A stretch of DNA of 6,996 bases, taken from Planctomycetota bacterium. GTDB taxonomy: Bacteria; Planctomycetota; UBA1135; UBA2386. Of this stretch, positions 1-6,300 are shown one piece after another. Made by a program: the position numbers and the translations under genes. The stretch's first letter is position 1, and each line of letters begins with the position of its first letter. The notes under the pieces are model-generated. The model saw nothing but the letters and a program-made list of their open reading frames with translations, was not told the origin of the DNA and searched no databases. Location of the stretch: assembly GCA_020425915.1 (NCBI GenBank), contig JAGQQZ010000069.1, positions 1 to 6,996 of the forward strand, in the 5' to 3' direction.

Positions 1-170
1 GAGCGCCGCAGCCGGTCGAGGTGCTCCTGCCAGACGAACGGCACGCCGCATCGGGTGCGCAGCACCTCGTAGACCGAGTCCCCGAACAGGAACCCGCGGT
101 CGAGGACCGGGATCGTCGCCTCCGATTCGGGGACGAGCTTGCCGTTCACGTTGCACCAGTTCTCGATCAT
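1..170 (-). CDS. Class IV PLP-dependent aminotransferase (D-amino-acid / branched-chain type), N-terminal part
   Basis: Only the first 56 codons are in the window; the gene runs off the left edge. The reading frame starts at the ATG at 170-168, and an in-frame TAG lies shortly upstream on the minus strand. The protein begins MIENWCNVNGKLVPESEA and continues with LDRGFLFGDSVYEVLRT and then HLDRLRRS. This is the N-terminal pattern of fold-type IV aminotransferases: 'NG.LV', then 'DRG...GD.VYE..R', then 'H..RL..S'. The family includes D-alanine aminotransferase, branched-chain aminotransferase and aminodeoxychorismate lyase. These enzymes use pyridoxal phosphate in the cytoplasm to transfer or remove amino groups. 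The catalytic lysine and the residues that separate the subfamilies lie outside the window, so the substrate cannot be told. The DRG-GD motif has Ser where Gly is more common (GDS rather than GDG). The gene is divergent from purF; no good Shine-Dalgarno sequence precedes the ATG. Confidence 0.88.
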   Translation of the reverse strand, partial: MIENWCNVNGKLVPESEATIPVLDRGFLFGDSVYEVLRTRCGVPFVWQEHLDRLRR

Positions 171-207
171 CAGTGGGCTCGCGGATTGCTATAAAGAGTC
201 CGAACAC
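171..207. promoter_or_regulatory. Compact divergent promoter region between aminotransferase gene and purF
   Basis: These 37 bp separate two divergent start codons. They contain one AT-rich patch, with TATAAA at 190-195 on the plus strand. Read as a -10 box for purF it would place the transcript start about 5 nt before the ATG at 208, giving a nearly leaderless mRNA. The same patch on the minus strand reads TTTATA and could serve the aminotransferase gene with a leader of roughly 13 nt. No recognisable -35 hexamer is seen on either strand. AAAGAG at 193-198 could alternatively be a weak ribosome binding site, 9 nt before the purF ATG. Confidence 0.4.
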
Positions 208-1665
208 ATGTGCGGATTCATCTCGATCATGGCCCCCGAGGGGCACGACGTCATCACCGACGTCCTCAGCGGGTTGCTGGCGATCCAGCATCGTGGTCAG
301 GACGCGGCCGGTGCGGTGACGTTCGGCGACAAGTTCCAGGCCAAGAAGGGCCTCGGATTGGTCCGTGAGGTCTTCCAGCAGAAGCACCTCTCGCGCCTCA
401 AGGGCCACCTGGGTGTCGGCCACGTCCGATACCCGACGGTCGGTGGCGGTGACGACACCGATGTCCAGCCGTTCTGGATCGACTTCCCGATGGGGATCGC
501 GATGGCCCACAACGGGAACGTCACGAACTTCCACGAACTCAAGCGGGACTACTTCCCGCGGCGCGACGTGCGGCTCGCCAGCAGCTGCGACCTCGAGGCC
601 GTGCTCTACGTGTTCGCCGCGAAGCTGATCGAGACGCGGGCATCGAACAACGGCTGCACCGCCGAGGAAGTCGCGACCGCGGTCGCGGAAGTCTTCGAGA
701 AGGTCAAGGGCGCCTACTCGGTCGTCGGCACGGTTGCCGGCGCCGGGATGTTCGCGTTCCGTGACCCGTTCGGCATCAAGCCGGCGGTGTTCGGTGAGCG
801 CGACGGGCCGGACGGCAAGTCGTACGCCGTCGCGAGCGAATCGGTCGTGCTCGACGTCGCGGGTTTCCAACGCGTGCGCGATCTCGACGCCGGCGAGTTG
901 CTGTGGATCGGCAACGACCGCCAGCCGCGATTCATCCAGGTCGGCCAACAACCGCACCGTCCGTGCATCTTCGAGTACATCTACTTCGCCCGTCCCGACT
1001 CGGTGATCGACGGCGTGTCGGTGTACGAAGCGCGGTTGCGCCTGGGCGAGGTGCTCGCCGAGAAGTGGCGCACGACCGGGCTCGAGATCGACGCGGTGAT
1101 TCCGGTGCCGGAATCGTCGCGGACCGCCGCGCAGACGATGGCCGAGACGCTCGGCGTCCCGTATCGCGAGGGCTTCGTCAAGAACCGCTACGTCGGTCGG
1201 ACCTTCATCATGCCGAACGACAAGGAACGGCAGGAGTCGGTGCGACAGAAGCTCAACCCGATCCGGATGGAGTTCGAGGGCAAGCGCGTCCTGATCCTCG
1301 ACGACTCGATCGTGCGCGGCAACACGAGCCGTCAGATCGTCAAGATCGCCCGCCAGATGGGCGCCAAGAAGGTCTACCTGGCCTCTTACTCGCCACCGCT
1401 GCTGCACCCGTGCCCGTACGGCGTCGACATGGCGACGAAGCGCGAGTTCATCGCGAGCGGAAAGACCGAACGGGAACTCTGCGAAGAGATCGGCTGCGAT
1501 CACCTCGTGTATCAGGACATCGATCAGATGGTGCGCGCGATCCAAGAGGTGCGCCACGATCGACGCGAGTTCTGCAAGGCCTGCTTCACCGGCGAGTATC
1601 CGACCGGCGACGTGACCGAGCAGATGCTGTCCGACATCGAGTGCGACCGACTCGCGGCGCGATGA
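208..1665 (+). CDS. purF: Amidophosphoribosyltransferase (glutamine PRPP amidotransferase), Fe-S type
   Basis: This enzyme catalyses the committed step of de novo purine synthesis, making 5-phosphoribosylamine from PRPP and glutamine in the cytoplasm. The protein is 485 residues, a normal length. The ATG at 208 was chosen because it gives Met-Cys-Gly-Phe: removal of Met exposes Cys2 as the N-terminal nucleophile of the class II glutaminase domain. The open frame extends to 139, but that would add 23 residues and overlap the divergent gene. Visible glutaminase signatures are HRGQDAAG (28-35), GHVRYPT (71-77) and HNGNVTN (101-107). The phosphoribosyltransferase domain has PESSRTAA (301-308), the flexible-loop region after GRTF (330-333) and the PRPP loop VLILDDSIVRGNT (361-373). 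Cys253, Cys402, Cys456 and Cys459 sit in the contexts of the four [4Fe-4S] ligands of the Bacillus enzyme (FCKACFTG matches the final CxxC). Unlike that enzyme, no propeptide is evident. It is probably the first gene of a transcript with the two genes downstream. Confidence 0.97.
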   Translation: MCGFISIMAPEGHDVITDVLSGLLAIQHRGQDAAGAVTFGDKFQAKKGLGLVREVFQQKHLSRLKGHLGVGHVRYPTVGGGDDTDVQPFWIDFPMGIAMAHNGNVTNFHELKRDYFPRRDVRLASSCDLEAVLYVFAAKLIETRASNNGCTAEEVATAVAEVFEKVKGAYSVVGTVAGAGMFAFRDPFGIKPAVFGERDGPDGKSYAVASESVVLDVAGFQRVRDLDAGELLWIGNDRQPRFIQVGQQPHRPCIFEYIYFARPDSVIDGVSVYEARLRLGEVLAEKWRTTGLEIDAVIPVPESSRTAAQTMAETLGVPYREGFVKNRYVGRTFIMPNDKERQESVRQKLNPIRMEFEGKRVLILDDSIVRGNTSRQIVKIARQMGAKKVYLASYSPPLLHPCPYGVDMATKREFIASGKTERELCEEIGCDHLVYQDIDQMVRAIQEVRHDRREFCKACFTGEYPTGDVTEQMLSDIECDRLAAR

Positions 1666-1690
1666 TCCTTTGACGCATCAACTCACCGGC

Positions 1691-1695
1691 GAGGG
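1691..1695 (+). promoter_or_regulatory. Ribosome binding site for the small membrane protein
   Basis: GAGGG lies 8 nt before the GTG at 1704. It is one of the clearest Shine-Dalgarno-like sites in the window and supports that non-ATG start. Confidence 0.5.
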
Positions 1696-1703
1696 TCGCG
1701 GTC

Positions 1704-1862
1704 GTGATCCTCTGCGCAGTCGCCGGCTACTTCGCCGGTCCGCACGCGGGAATCTCCAACGGCGCGTTGGTCGGCCTGCTGATCGGTTTGATCGTCGCGC
1801 GATTCGTTCCGAACCGCAGTTCGTGCCCGGTGCCGTCGCGTGGGCCCCGAGATGAGCGCTGA
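1704..1862 (+). CDS. Small hydrophobic membrane protein, 52 residues, unknown function
   Basis: This small gene fills the stretch between purF and the GST-like gene. It starts with GTG at 1704, preceded by GAGGG at 8-nt spacing, and ends at TGA 1860-1862; an in-frame TGA at 1671 bounds it upstream. The product begins VILCAVAGYFAGPHAG (first residue Met in practice), continues with GALVGLLIGLIVARF, and ends in a polar, Arg- and Pro-rich tail (PSRGPRDER). Residues 1-12 and about 20-34 are hydrophobic and Gly/Ala-rich, consistent with one or two membrane segments in hairpin form and a charged tail. Third codon positions are strongly G/C, as in the neighbours. The alternative frame over the same bases gives an Arg-rich protein that looks like a shadow. 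The last 11 bp overlap the start of the GST-like gene, which suggests translational coupling. No family was recognised. It could also be a remnant of a longer membrane protein. Confidence 0.6.
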   Translation: MILCAVAGYFAGPHAGISNGALVGLLIGLIVARFVPNRSSCPVPSRGPRDER

Positions 1863-2451
1863 CGTCGTCGTCTACGGCTTCGAGACCTCGAACAACGTCA
1901 AGGTCCGGATCGCCCTGGCCTACAAGGGCGTGCCGTTCGAGTTCCGCACGATCGATCCCGGTGATCGCGAGACCGTCGTGCGGATCTCCGGCCAACACCT
2001 GACCCCGGTGCTCGTGCACGGGGATCGCGTGGTCCACGACTCCGCCGCGATCCTGCGCTACCTCGACACCACGTTCGGCGAGGGTCCGAAGTTGTTCGGC
2101 ACCGGCCGCGACGAGCAGTGGGCGATCGAGGACCTCGAGCTGATGGCGCGCTGGGCGCTCGCCGGTCCGATGATGGCCGTGATCCACCGACGGGTCCGGG
2201 GCGAGAACGTCCCCGACGAAGAGCTCGCCGTGTGCCAGGAGGCTTTCGCCCGCGCCGCGGCGAAGTACGCCGAGCGTCTCGCCGGTCGCTCGTGGCTCGT
2301 CGGCGACTCGATGACGGCGGCCGACATCACGGCGGCGGCCGTGTTCTGGCGCGTGCGTGGAGCTGGTCTGTTCGAGCTGGGAGAACTCGAAGGCGCGATC
2401 CAGCCCTGGGTCGATCGCGTGATCGCGTTCGACCCGGGCCCGAACGGCTGA
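1852..2451 (+). CDS. Glutathione S-transferase family protein
   Basis: The product is a 199-residue cytoplasmic GST-fold protein, close to the family's usual 200-220. The N-terminal thioredoxin-like domain (about 1-75) begins VVVYGFETSNNVKVRIAL, with Ser13 or Asn14 where GSTs carry the residue that activates glutathione. It continues with the cis-proline site LTPVL (50-54) and DSAAILRYLD (63-72), where Asp63-Ser64 match the motif that holds the gamma-glutamyl group. The helical C-terminal domain (about 88-195) contains the N-capping box TAAD (155-158) followed by a hydrophobic helix. Family members conjugate glutathione or act as isomerases, dehalogenases or binding proteins; the substrate cannot be inferred here. 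The ATG at 1852 was preferred to the in-frame GTG at 1840 because it begins just before the first beta strand. The ATG overlaps the end of the small membrane protein gene. The stop lies 7 bp from the stop of the convergent secreted-protein gene. Confidence 0.88.
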   Translation: MSADVVVYGFETSNNVKVRIALAYKGVPFEFRTIDPGDRETVVRISGQHLTPVLVHGDRVVHDSAAILRYLDTTFGEGPKLFGTGRDEQWAIEDLELMARWALAGPMMAVIHRRVRGENVPDEELAVCQEAFARAAAKYAERLAGRSWLVGDSMTAADITAAAVFWRVRGAGLFELGELEGAIQPWVDRVIAFDPGPNG

Positions 2452-2458
2452 CTGCGAC

Positions 2459-3553
2459 TCAGAGCCCGAGCCGCGTCATGACCCCGTTGGTCGCGACGAG
2501 CCGGAACGGGTTCGCAGCGCCGAACGCCTGCCAGTAGAGCTCGAGGCCGGCGAGCACGACGTTGTTGGGGATCGCGAGCGTCAGGCCGAGCGACATGTCG
2601 GTCGCGCCACCCCAGAGCAGCGGCTGGACGTTCTGGTCGCAGGAGTACGGCGCCGGCAGCGTGATCGGCGGCGTCGCCTGGCTGCCGCCGAGGAAGATCG
2701 CAGTCGCGCTCATCGCGGTCGCGCCCTGGGTCACCTGCAAGCGCATCGACTGGCCGATCGTCGGCTGTCCCGTGCCGACGGCGGGATCGACGCCCAGCGA
2801 TGGAGCGGGACTCGCCATCGTGTCGCAGGGATTGCCGAACGTTCCCCACATCGCGTCGGGCGCTGTGAACGTGACCCGCACCCGCGGACCGTTCGCACCG
2901 TTCTCCCGCGACGCGAGCTGCTTGCTGGTGCTGGATCCGGGTGGCTCGTCCCCGATCAGGATCCAGCCGAAGTTGGTCGACGGCGTGTCGAGCCAGCCCT
3001 GCACGTCGGCCACCATCGAGGGGCTCGTGGCGAACAGGTACGACCCGACGCCGAAGATCGTCACGTTCGACGTCGCGTTCGCGTCGAAGTCACCGCCGGG
3101 CGACGTCCAATTGAGTCCCTGCGAGAAGAACCGGGCGAACCAGTTCGCGTCGTCGCCGATCGAGCTCGCGCCGCCACCCTGGCCGCCGCCGCCGCCGGAG
3201 GCGAACGAGCCGCCCTCGCCCCAGTCCGCGGTCAGGCGGTGGAGGTCGACGGAGTTGCCGGCCGATCGCGTGCGCAGACAGTTCACGGAGAGTTCGGCCG
3301 CGACGATCGTCGCGCCTTGCGGCAGCGATCCAGCGATGTCGAAGTGGACCAGCGTTCGCATCGGGATCGGGATGCCGTTGGTGCCGACGAACAGGTGCGT
3401 GCCCGCGCCGTTGCTGCAGCAGGTCGGGGACTGGTTCCAGATCGTGTTGTCCCGGTCGGCGAAGATCGTCAACGTCGCTTGGGACTGGGCGGGGGCGAGA
3501 ACGGCGAGCAGCCCGGCGAATCCGAGCGTCGAGAGCAGGGGTGTCGATTCCAT
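2459..3553 (-). CDS. Secreted DNRLRE-type beta-sandwich protein with Planctomycete-style C-terminal module
   Basis: The product is a 364-residue exported protein. Residues 1-26 look like a signal peptide: a hydrophobic core (LGFAGLLAVLA) then APAQSQA, with likely cleavage after Ala26. The n-region is odd because it has Glu2 and no Lys or Arg. Residues 27-230 resemble the DNRLRE domain: 'FADRDNTIW' (31-39), 'RTLVHFDI' (66-73), 'VDLHRLTADWGEG' (102-114), 'DVQGWLD' (183-189), 'NFGWILIGDE' (194-203) and 'KQLASREN' (211-218). Such domains are carbohydrate- or surface-associated beta-sandwiches. A Gly-rich loop (120-128) interrupts it. Residues about 235-364 form a second module with Cys243 and Cys305, ending 'IPNNVVLAGLELYWQAFG' and 'SNG/TNG...LG'-like. 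I recognise this style from secreted proteins of Planctomycetota; its role is not known to me. No catalytic residues are evident. ATG 3553 is the only plausible start, since no ATG, GTG or TTG lies between it and the upstream in-frame TAG. Confidence 0.82.
   Translation of the reverse strand: MESTPLLSTLGFAGLLAVLAPAQSQATLTIFADRDNTIWNQSPTCCSNGAGTHLFVGTNGIPIPMRTLVHFDIAGSLPQGATIVAAELSVNCLRTRSAGNSVDLHRLTADWGEGGSFASGGGGGQGGGASSIGDDANWFARFFSQGLNWTSPGGDFDANATSNVTIFGVGSYLFATSPSMVADVQGWLDTPSTNFGWILIGDEPPGSSTSKQLASRENGANGPRVRVTFTAPDAMWGTFGNPCDTMASPAPSLGVDPAVGTGQPTIGQSMRLQVTQGATAMSATAIFLGGSQATPPITLPAPYSCDQNVQPLLWGGATDMSLGLTLAIPNNVVLAGLELYWQAFGAANPFRLVATNGVMTRLGL
3182..3196 (-). repeat. Five perfect GGC codon repeats (poly-Gly) in the DNRLRE domain
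   Basis: Five consecutive GGC codons (GCC on the plus strand) encode Gly120-Gly124, followed by Gln125 and three further glycines. It is a short trinucleotide tract; slippage would alter the loop length without breaking the frame. Confidence 0.7.
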
Positions 3554-3597
3554 CGTCGTCGCGGGCGTTTCTGCCCGGGGTGGACGACGAGTGTAAC
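3553..3597 (-). promoter_or_regulatory. Hairpin over the 5' leader and start codon of the secreted-protein gene, with a possible -10 box
   Basis: Two nested inverted repeats lie directly upstream of the ATG. The outer arms TCGTCGTC (3553-3560) and GACGACGA (3583-3590) give 8 bp. The inner arms CGGGC (3562-3566) and GCCCG (3573-3577) give 5 bp around a 6-nt loop. In the minus-strand transcript the A of the AUG is the last paired base and the normal Shine-Dalgarno position is inside the stem. TACACT on the minus strand (3590-3595) matches a -10 box at four of six positions, but overlaps the outer arm by one base. A start at about 3583 would make the leader consist almost wholly of the hairpin. 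There is no T-tract, so it does not look like an intrinsic terminator of the upstream flippase gene. The structure is visible in sequence; its function is inferred. Confidence 0.4.
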
Positions 3598-3625
3598 GGA
3601 TCGCTGCGAGCCGGGTGGCGCGCGC

Positions 3626-5197
3626 CTACAGGCCGTTACTGGCGAACGGATCGCGACCGCCGAGGAACCGGCGGAACTGGGCGCGGAGCTTGTCCTTCTC
3701 GATCGAGCTGAGGCCGAACACCATGCCGCAGAGCAACCCGGGGATCGCGACGGCGAATCCTTCGAGCACGAAGTCGCCCCAGCCGTCGATGACGAGCGAA
3801 TCATCGAGGATCCAGCGCATCGCGGCCATCGGGCCGATGACGACCACCGGTATCCAGAGGACGGGTCGCAGGAACGTCCAGACCGACTCCTCGATCCGCC
3901 TGGCGAGGAACAACGGTTGGAACCAGAGCTGCATGAGCGCGAACGCGCAGACGCTCGCGATCGCGACGCCGACGATGCCGAGGAACCAGATCAGGGTCGC
4001 GCTCAGCACGATGTTGAACAGGGCGGTGCCGAACGAGTTCTTGGCGAGGAACTTCACTTCCTGCACACCGAACAGGATCTGCTTGCCGCAGGACATCGCC
4101 GCGCGGACGAACACCGTCCCCGCGAGGATCGCCATGATCACGGCACCCGACGTGTACTCGCCTCCTGCCTGCACGAGGTTCTGGTTCTCGGGTTTGACCC
4201 ACAGGTTCAGGAAGTCCTGGCCGAGCAGCACCATCCCGCCGGCGAGCAGCGAGCCGACGAGCACGATGACCCGCGTCCCGGTGATCCACAGTCGGCGCAG
4301 ACCCGCGTAGTCACCCTGCGTGTCGAGCTTGGTCGCGTAGGGGGTCAAGGTCCACGCCATCGCGTTGATCAACGACATCGACTGCGTGATCGCGTACGCC
4401 CCGATGTTGTAGTGCGCGACGGCGATCCCGTTGAGCACCAGCACGATGACGACCGTGTCGGAGTAGATGACGAGCAGGTCGGCCGCGTTGCTGAACGCGT
4501 TGAACGTGCCGAAGTTGAACAGCTCCTTGACCGAGATCAGCTTCACGAGCTTGGTCGTGAGTCGCAACCCGGGCAGCAGCTGGAACGCGATCCACATCCG
4601 CAGCAGGTTCGCGATCGTCGGCACGATCGACGTGATGCACGCCACGCCGAGCAGGCCCCAGCCCTCCTCGAGCACCCAGATGTAGCCGGCGGCCGACGCA
4701 AGCCGCTCGAAGATCCCCATCGCGCTCGCGATGTCGAAGCGCTGCCGGGCGTACGCGGCGCTGCCGAACACGGCGAGCGGGAAGTTGAGCGCGACGCCGA
4801 TCCCCATGATCAGGATCACGACTCGAAGGTCGTTGGTCTCGAGTCCTGTGACCTCGAGGAACAGCGGCGACAGGAACGCGAGCGTCATCGTGACGAACAC
4901 GAGCAGGATCGCGATCGCACCGGTGATCACGAGCGAGGTCGCGAACGTCCGGTTGACGCCTTCCAGGTCCTGCTGCGCCCAGTAGCGCGTCACGTAGTGC
5001 CCGACGGCCGAGCGGATCCCGAGGTCCAGCAGGCCGTACGAACCGGTGAACGCGACGATCGTCGTCCAGAGTCCCCACTTCTCGCTGCCGAGCTGGTGCA
5101 GCACGTAGGGCGTCAGCAGGAACCCCACGACCATCCCGACGAAGTACCCAGCGAAGTTGCTGAACACGTTTCGTGTGATGGTTCTTACGGCACCCAT
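3626..5197 (-). CDS. Wzx/MVF-type polysaccharide (oligosaccharide) flippase
   Basis: This is a 523-residue integral membrane protein, slightly longer than the usual 400-500. It opens with the typical layout of polysaccharide biosynthesis transporters: a short basic N-terminus (MGAVRTITRNVFSN), a first membrane segment at about 11-34, then 'LGSEKWGLWTTIVAF' and 'GLLDLGIRSAVGHYVTRYWA'. Hydrophobic segments can be placed at about 11-34, 42-62, 84-110, 125-148, 165-178, 183-205, 240-262, 263-285, 308-332, 350-368, 388-408, 409-432, 440-462 and 474-496, i.e. around 14. Family members flip undecaprenyl-linked sugar units or similar lipid-linked glycans across the inner membrane. The substrate cannot be read from sequence. 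A basic, soluble tail of about 25 residues follows the last segment. The gene lies 111 bp downstream of the glycosyltransferase gene, a fit with a glycan-assembly role. That 111-bp gap holds a very weak TTGTGC-16-TAGCCT promoter-like pair and no clear terminator. No good ribosome binding site precedes the ATG. Confidence 0.88.
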   Translation of the reverse strand: MGAVRTITRNVFSNFAGYFVGMVVGFLLTPYVLHQLGSEKWGLWTTIVAFTGSYGLLDLGIRSAVGHYVTRYWAQQDLEGVNRTFATSLVITGAIAILLVFVTMTLAFLSPLFLEVTGLETNDLRVVILIMGIGVALNFPLAVFGSAAYARQRFDIASAMGIFERLASAAGYIWVLEEGWGLLGVACITSIVPTIANLLRMWIAFQLLPGLRLTTKLVKLISVKELFNFGTFNAFSNAADLLVIYSDTVVIVLVLNGIAVAHYNIGAYAITQSMSLINAMAWTLTPYATKLDTQGDYAGLRRLWITGTRVIVLVGSLLAGGMVLLGQDFLNLWVKPENQNLVQAGGEYTSGAVIMAILAGTVFVRAAMSCGKQILFGVQEVKFLAKNSFGTALFNIVLSATLIWFLGIVGVAIASVCAFALMQLWFQPLFLARRIEESVWTFLRPVLWIPVVVIGPMAAMRWILDDSLVIDGWGDFVLEGFAVAIPGLLCGMVFGLSSIEKDKLRAQFRRFLGGRDPFASNGL

Positions 5198-5308
5198 GGG
5201 GGAGAGGGGTCCTGCGGCGACGGCGAGCGAGGGTCGAGCAGGCTACCCCCCTGGATCGGCCGCACAAGGGCACGGACTTCGGGCGGCGGAACGAACCGCG
5301 GATCGAGG

Positions 5309-6202
5309 TCAGCGATTCTCGCGCGGAACGCGGAATCGCAATTTCGGCACGAGGAACAGCGCCTCGCGCGCGATGCCCCCGTCCATCTTGCTCGCGCCGA
5401 CCCGTCGATCGGTGAAGTGGATCGGGATCTCGACGATTCGGAACCCCGCGCGGTCCATCCGATACGCCATCTCGATCTGGAACGCGTAGCCCTGCGCGTT
5501 GACGCTGTCGAGGTCGAGTCGCATGAGCTTCTCGACGTCGAAGCAGCGGAAGCCGCCGGTCATGTCGTGGACCTTGCAGCCGAGCGTGAGGCGTGCGTAG
5601 AAGTTCGCGCCGCGCGACAGCATCCTGCGCTTGAAGTCCCAGCCGATCGTGCTGCCGCCCGGGACGTAGCGGCTGCCGATCACGAGGTCGGCGTCGAGCG
5701 ACGCGTGGGCCAGGCGCGGCAGGTCCCAGGGCGGGTGGCTGAAGTCCGCGTCCATCTCGAACGCGCGTTCGTAGCCGCGTTCGGCGGCCCAGGCGAACCC
5801 GGCGAGGTACGCTGTGCCGAGTCCGAGCTTGCCCTGCCGGTGCATGACGTGGACGCGCGGGTCGTGTGCGGCGATCGAGTCCGCGAGCTGACCGGTTCCG
5901 TCCGGTGAGCCGTCGTCGACGATCAGCACGTCGGTCACGAGGTACGACAGGATGTCCCGCACGATCGGCTCGAGGTTCTCGCGCTCGTTGTAGGTCGGGA
6001 CGATGACGACGCAGCGCTTGCCGCAGTCGTAGGCCCGCAACGGCAACGGACCACGATTCTCCTCCAGTCCGCCGAGCGCCGCCGACATCGCGGCGTCGGA
6101 GTCTTCGCCGCGGAGCACGACCAGATGGGCGCTGTCCAGGCCCCGGCGGATCAGCGCCTCGGCGTTCGTGTAGTCGGAAACCGTTTGTAGCGCTTGTTTC
6201 AT
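5309..6202 (-). CDS. Family 2 glycosyltransferase, dolichol-phosphate (polyprenol-phosphate) mannose synthase type, with N-terminal extension
   Basis: The predicted enzyme transfers a sugar, in the family mannose or glucose, from a nucleotide donor to a polyprenyl phosphate on the cytoplasmic face of the membrane. The GT-A core starts at residue 64: 'VVIVPTYNERENL' (65-77), 'DVLIVDDGSPDGT' (91-103), 'GKLGLGTAY' (124-132), the DxD metal/nucleotide motif in 'EMDADFSH' (149-156), 'GSRYVPGG' (176-183), 'DMTGGFRCF' (213-221), 'GYAFQIEMAYR' (238-248), 'EIPIHF' (258-263) and 'GASKM' (269-273). It ends soon after at 297, with no C-terminal membrane segments, so it would be a soluble or peripheral enzyme. 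Residues 1-63 precede the core, which normally starts near the N-terminus; I do not recognise this part. The start ATG at 6202 has GAGG 8 nt upstream. An in-frame ATG at 6262 would add 20 residues but lacks a ribosome binding site and overlaps a -10-like box. It is followed by the flippase gene. Confidence 0.9.
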   Translation of the reverse strand: MKQALQTVSDYTNAEALIRRGLDSAHLVVLRGEDSDAAMSAALGGLEENRGPLPLRAYDCGKRCVVIVPTYNERENLEPIVRDILSYLVTDVLIVDDGSPDGTGQLADSIAAHDPRVHVMHRQGKLGLGTAYLAGFAWAAERGYERAFEMDADFSHPPWDLPRLAHASLDADLVIGSRYVPGGSTIGWDFKRRMLSRGANFYARLTLGCKVHDMTGGFRCFDVEKLMRLDLDSVNAQGYAFQIEMAYRMDRAGFRIVEIPIHFTDRRVGASKMDGGIAREALFLVPKLRFRVPRENR

Positions 6203-6204
6203 GT

Positions 6205-6214
6205 CCCTCGCCTC
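6205..6214 (-). promoter_or_regulatory. Ribosome binding site deciding the glycosyltransferase start
   Basis: The minus strand reads GAGGCGAGGG just before the ATG at 6202. The first GAGG has an ideal 8-nt spacing. It favours this start over the ATG 60 nt further upstream. Confidence 0.6.
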
Positions 6215-6260
6215 GCCGTCCGTCCTGTCCGAAGAACGACAGCTCGAAGCGGTGTTCGAC

Positions 6261-6266
6261 ATGATA
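6261..6266 (-). promoter_or_regulatory. Possible -10 box upstream of the glycosyltransferase gene
   Basis: TATCAT on the minus strand matches the sigma-70-type -10 consensus at five of six positions. It lies in the gap after the O-methyltransferase gene. A start near 6254 would give a leader of about 50 nt to the ATG at 6202 and exclude the longer reading-frame start. No convincing -35 element is seen 16-18 nt upstream. Confidence 0.3.
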
Positions 6267-6300
6267 GCGAACCGGGTCCCGATCCCGATGTTCGAATCGC

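Noticed and set aside
139..207. A 23-residue N-terminal extension or propeptide on PurF
   Set aside because: Some PurF proteins have a short propeptide before the catalytic Cys, but here Met directly precedes that Cys. The extension would overlap the divergent aminotransferase coding region and cross the promoter-like patch.
903..1673. A 256-codon open frame inside purF
   Set aside because: It lies in a shifted frame within an intact purF and encodes an Arg-rich shadow protein.
1670..1855. A TTG-started 61-codon frame between purF and the GST gene
   Set aside because: The product is Arg-rich and polar with no pattern. The 1704-1862 frame has a ribosome binding site and a coherent hydrophobic product.
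2426..2470. A possible bidirectional terminator at the convergent gene ends
   Set aside because: Short inverted repeats occur (for example CGGGC with GCCCG, and CTGA with TCAG) but stems are short, interrupted by unpaired bases and lack a T-tract. Only 7 bp separate the two stop codons.
2562..3596. A 344-codon open frame antisense to the secreted-protein gene
   Set aside because: The opposite strand has a signal peptide, domain motifs and a bounded start and stop. The antisense product has no recognisable features.
3955..3966. A perfect 12-bp palindrome TCGCGATCGCGA
   Set aside because: It lies inside the flippase coding region and is explained by common codons in GC-rich DNA; no second copy was noted in a regulatory place.
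3239..5908. An 889-codon open frame on the plus strand
   Set aside because: It runs antisense across the flippase gene and parts of both neighbours. The product is a monotonous mix of Arg, Asp, Glu, His and Gln with no domain pattern, as expected from the mirror frame of GC-rich membrane-protein codons.
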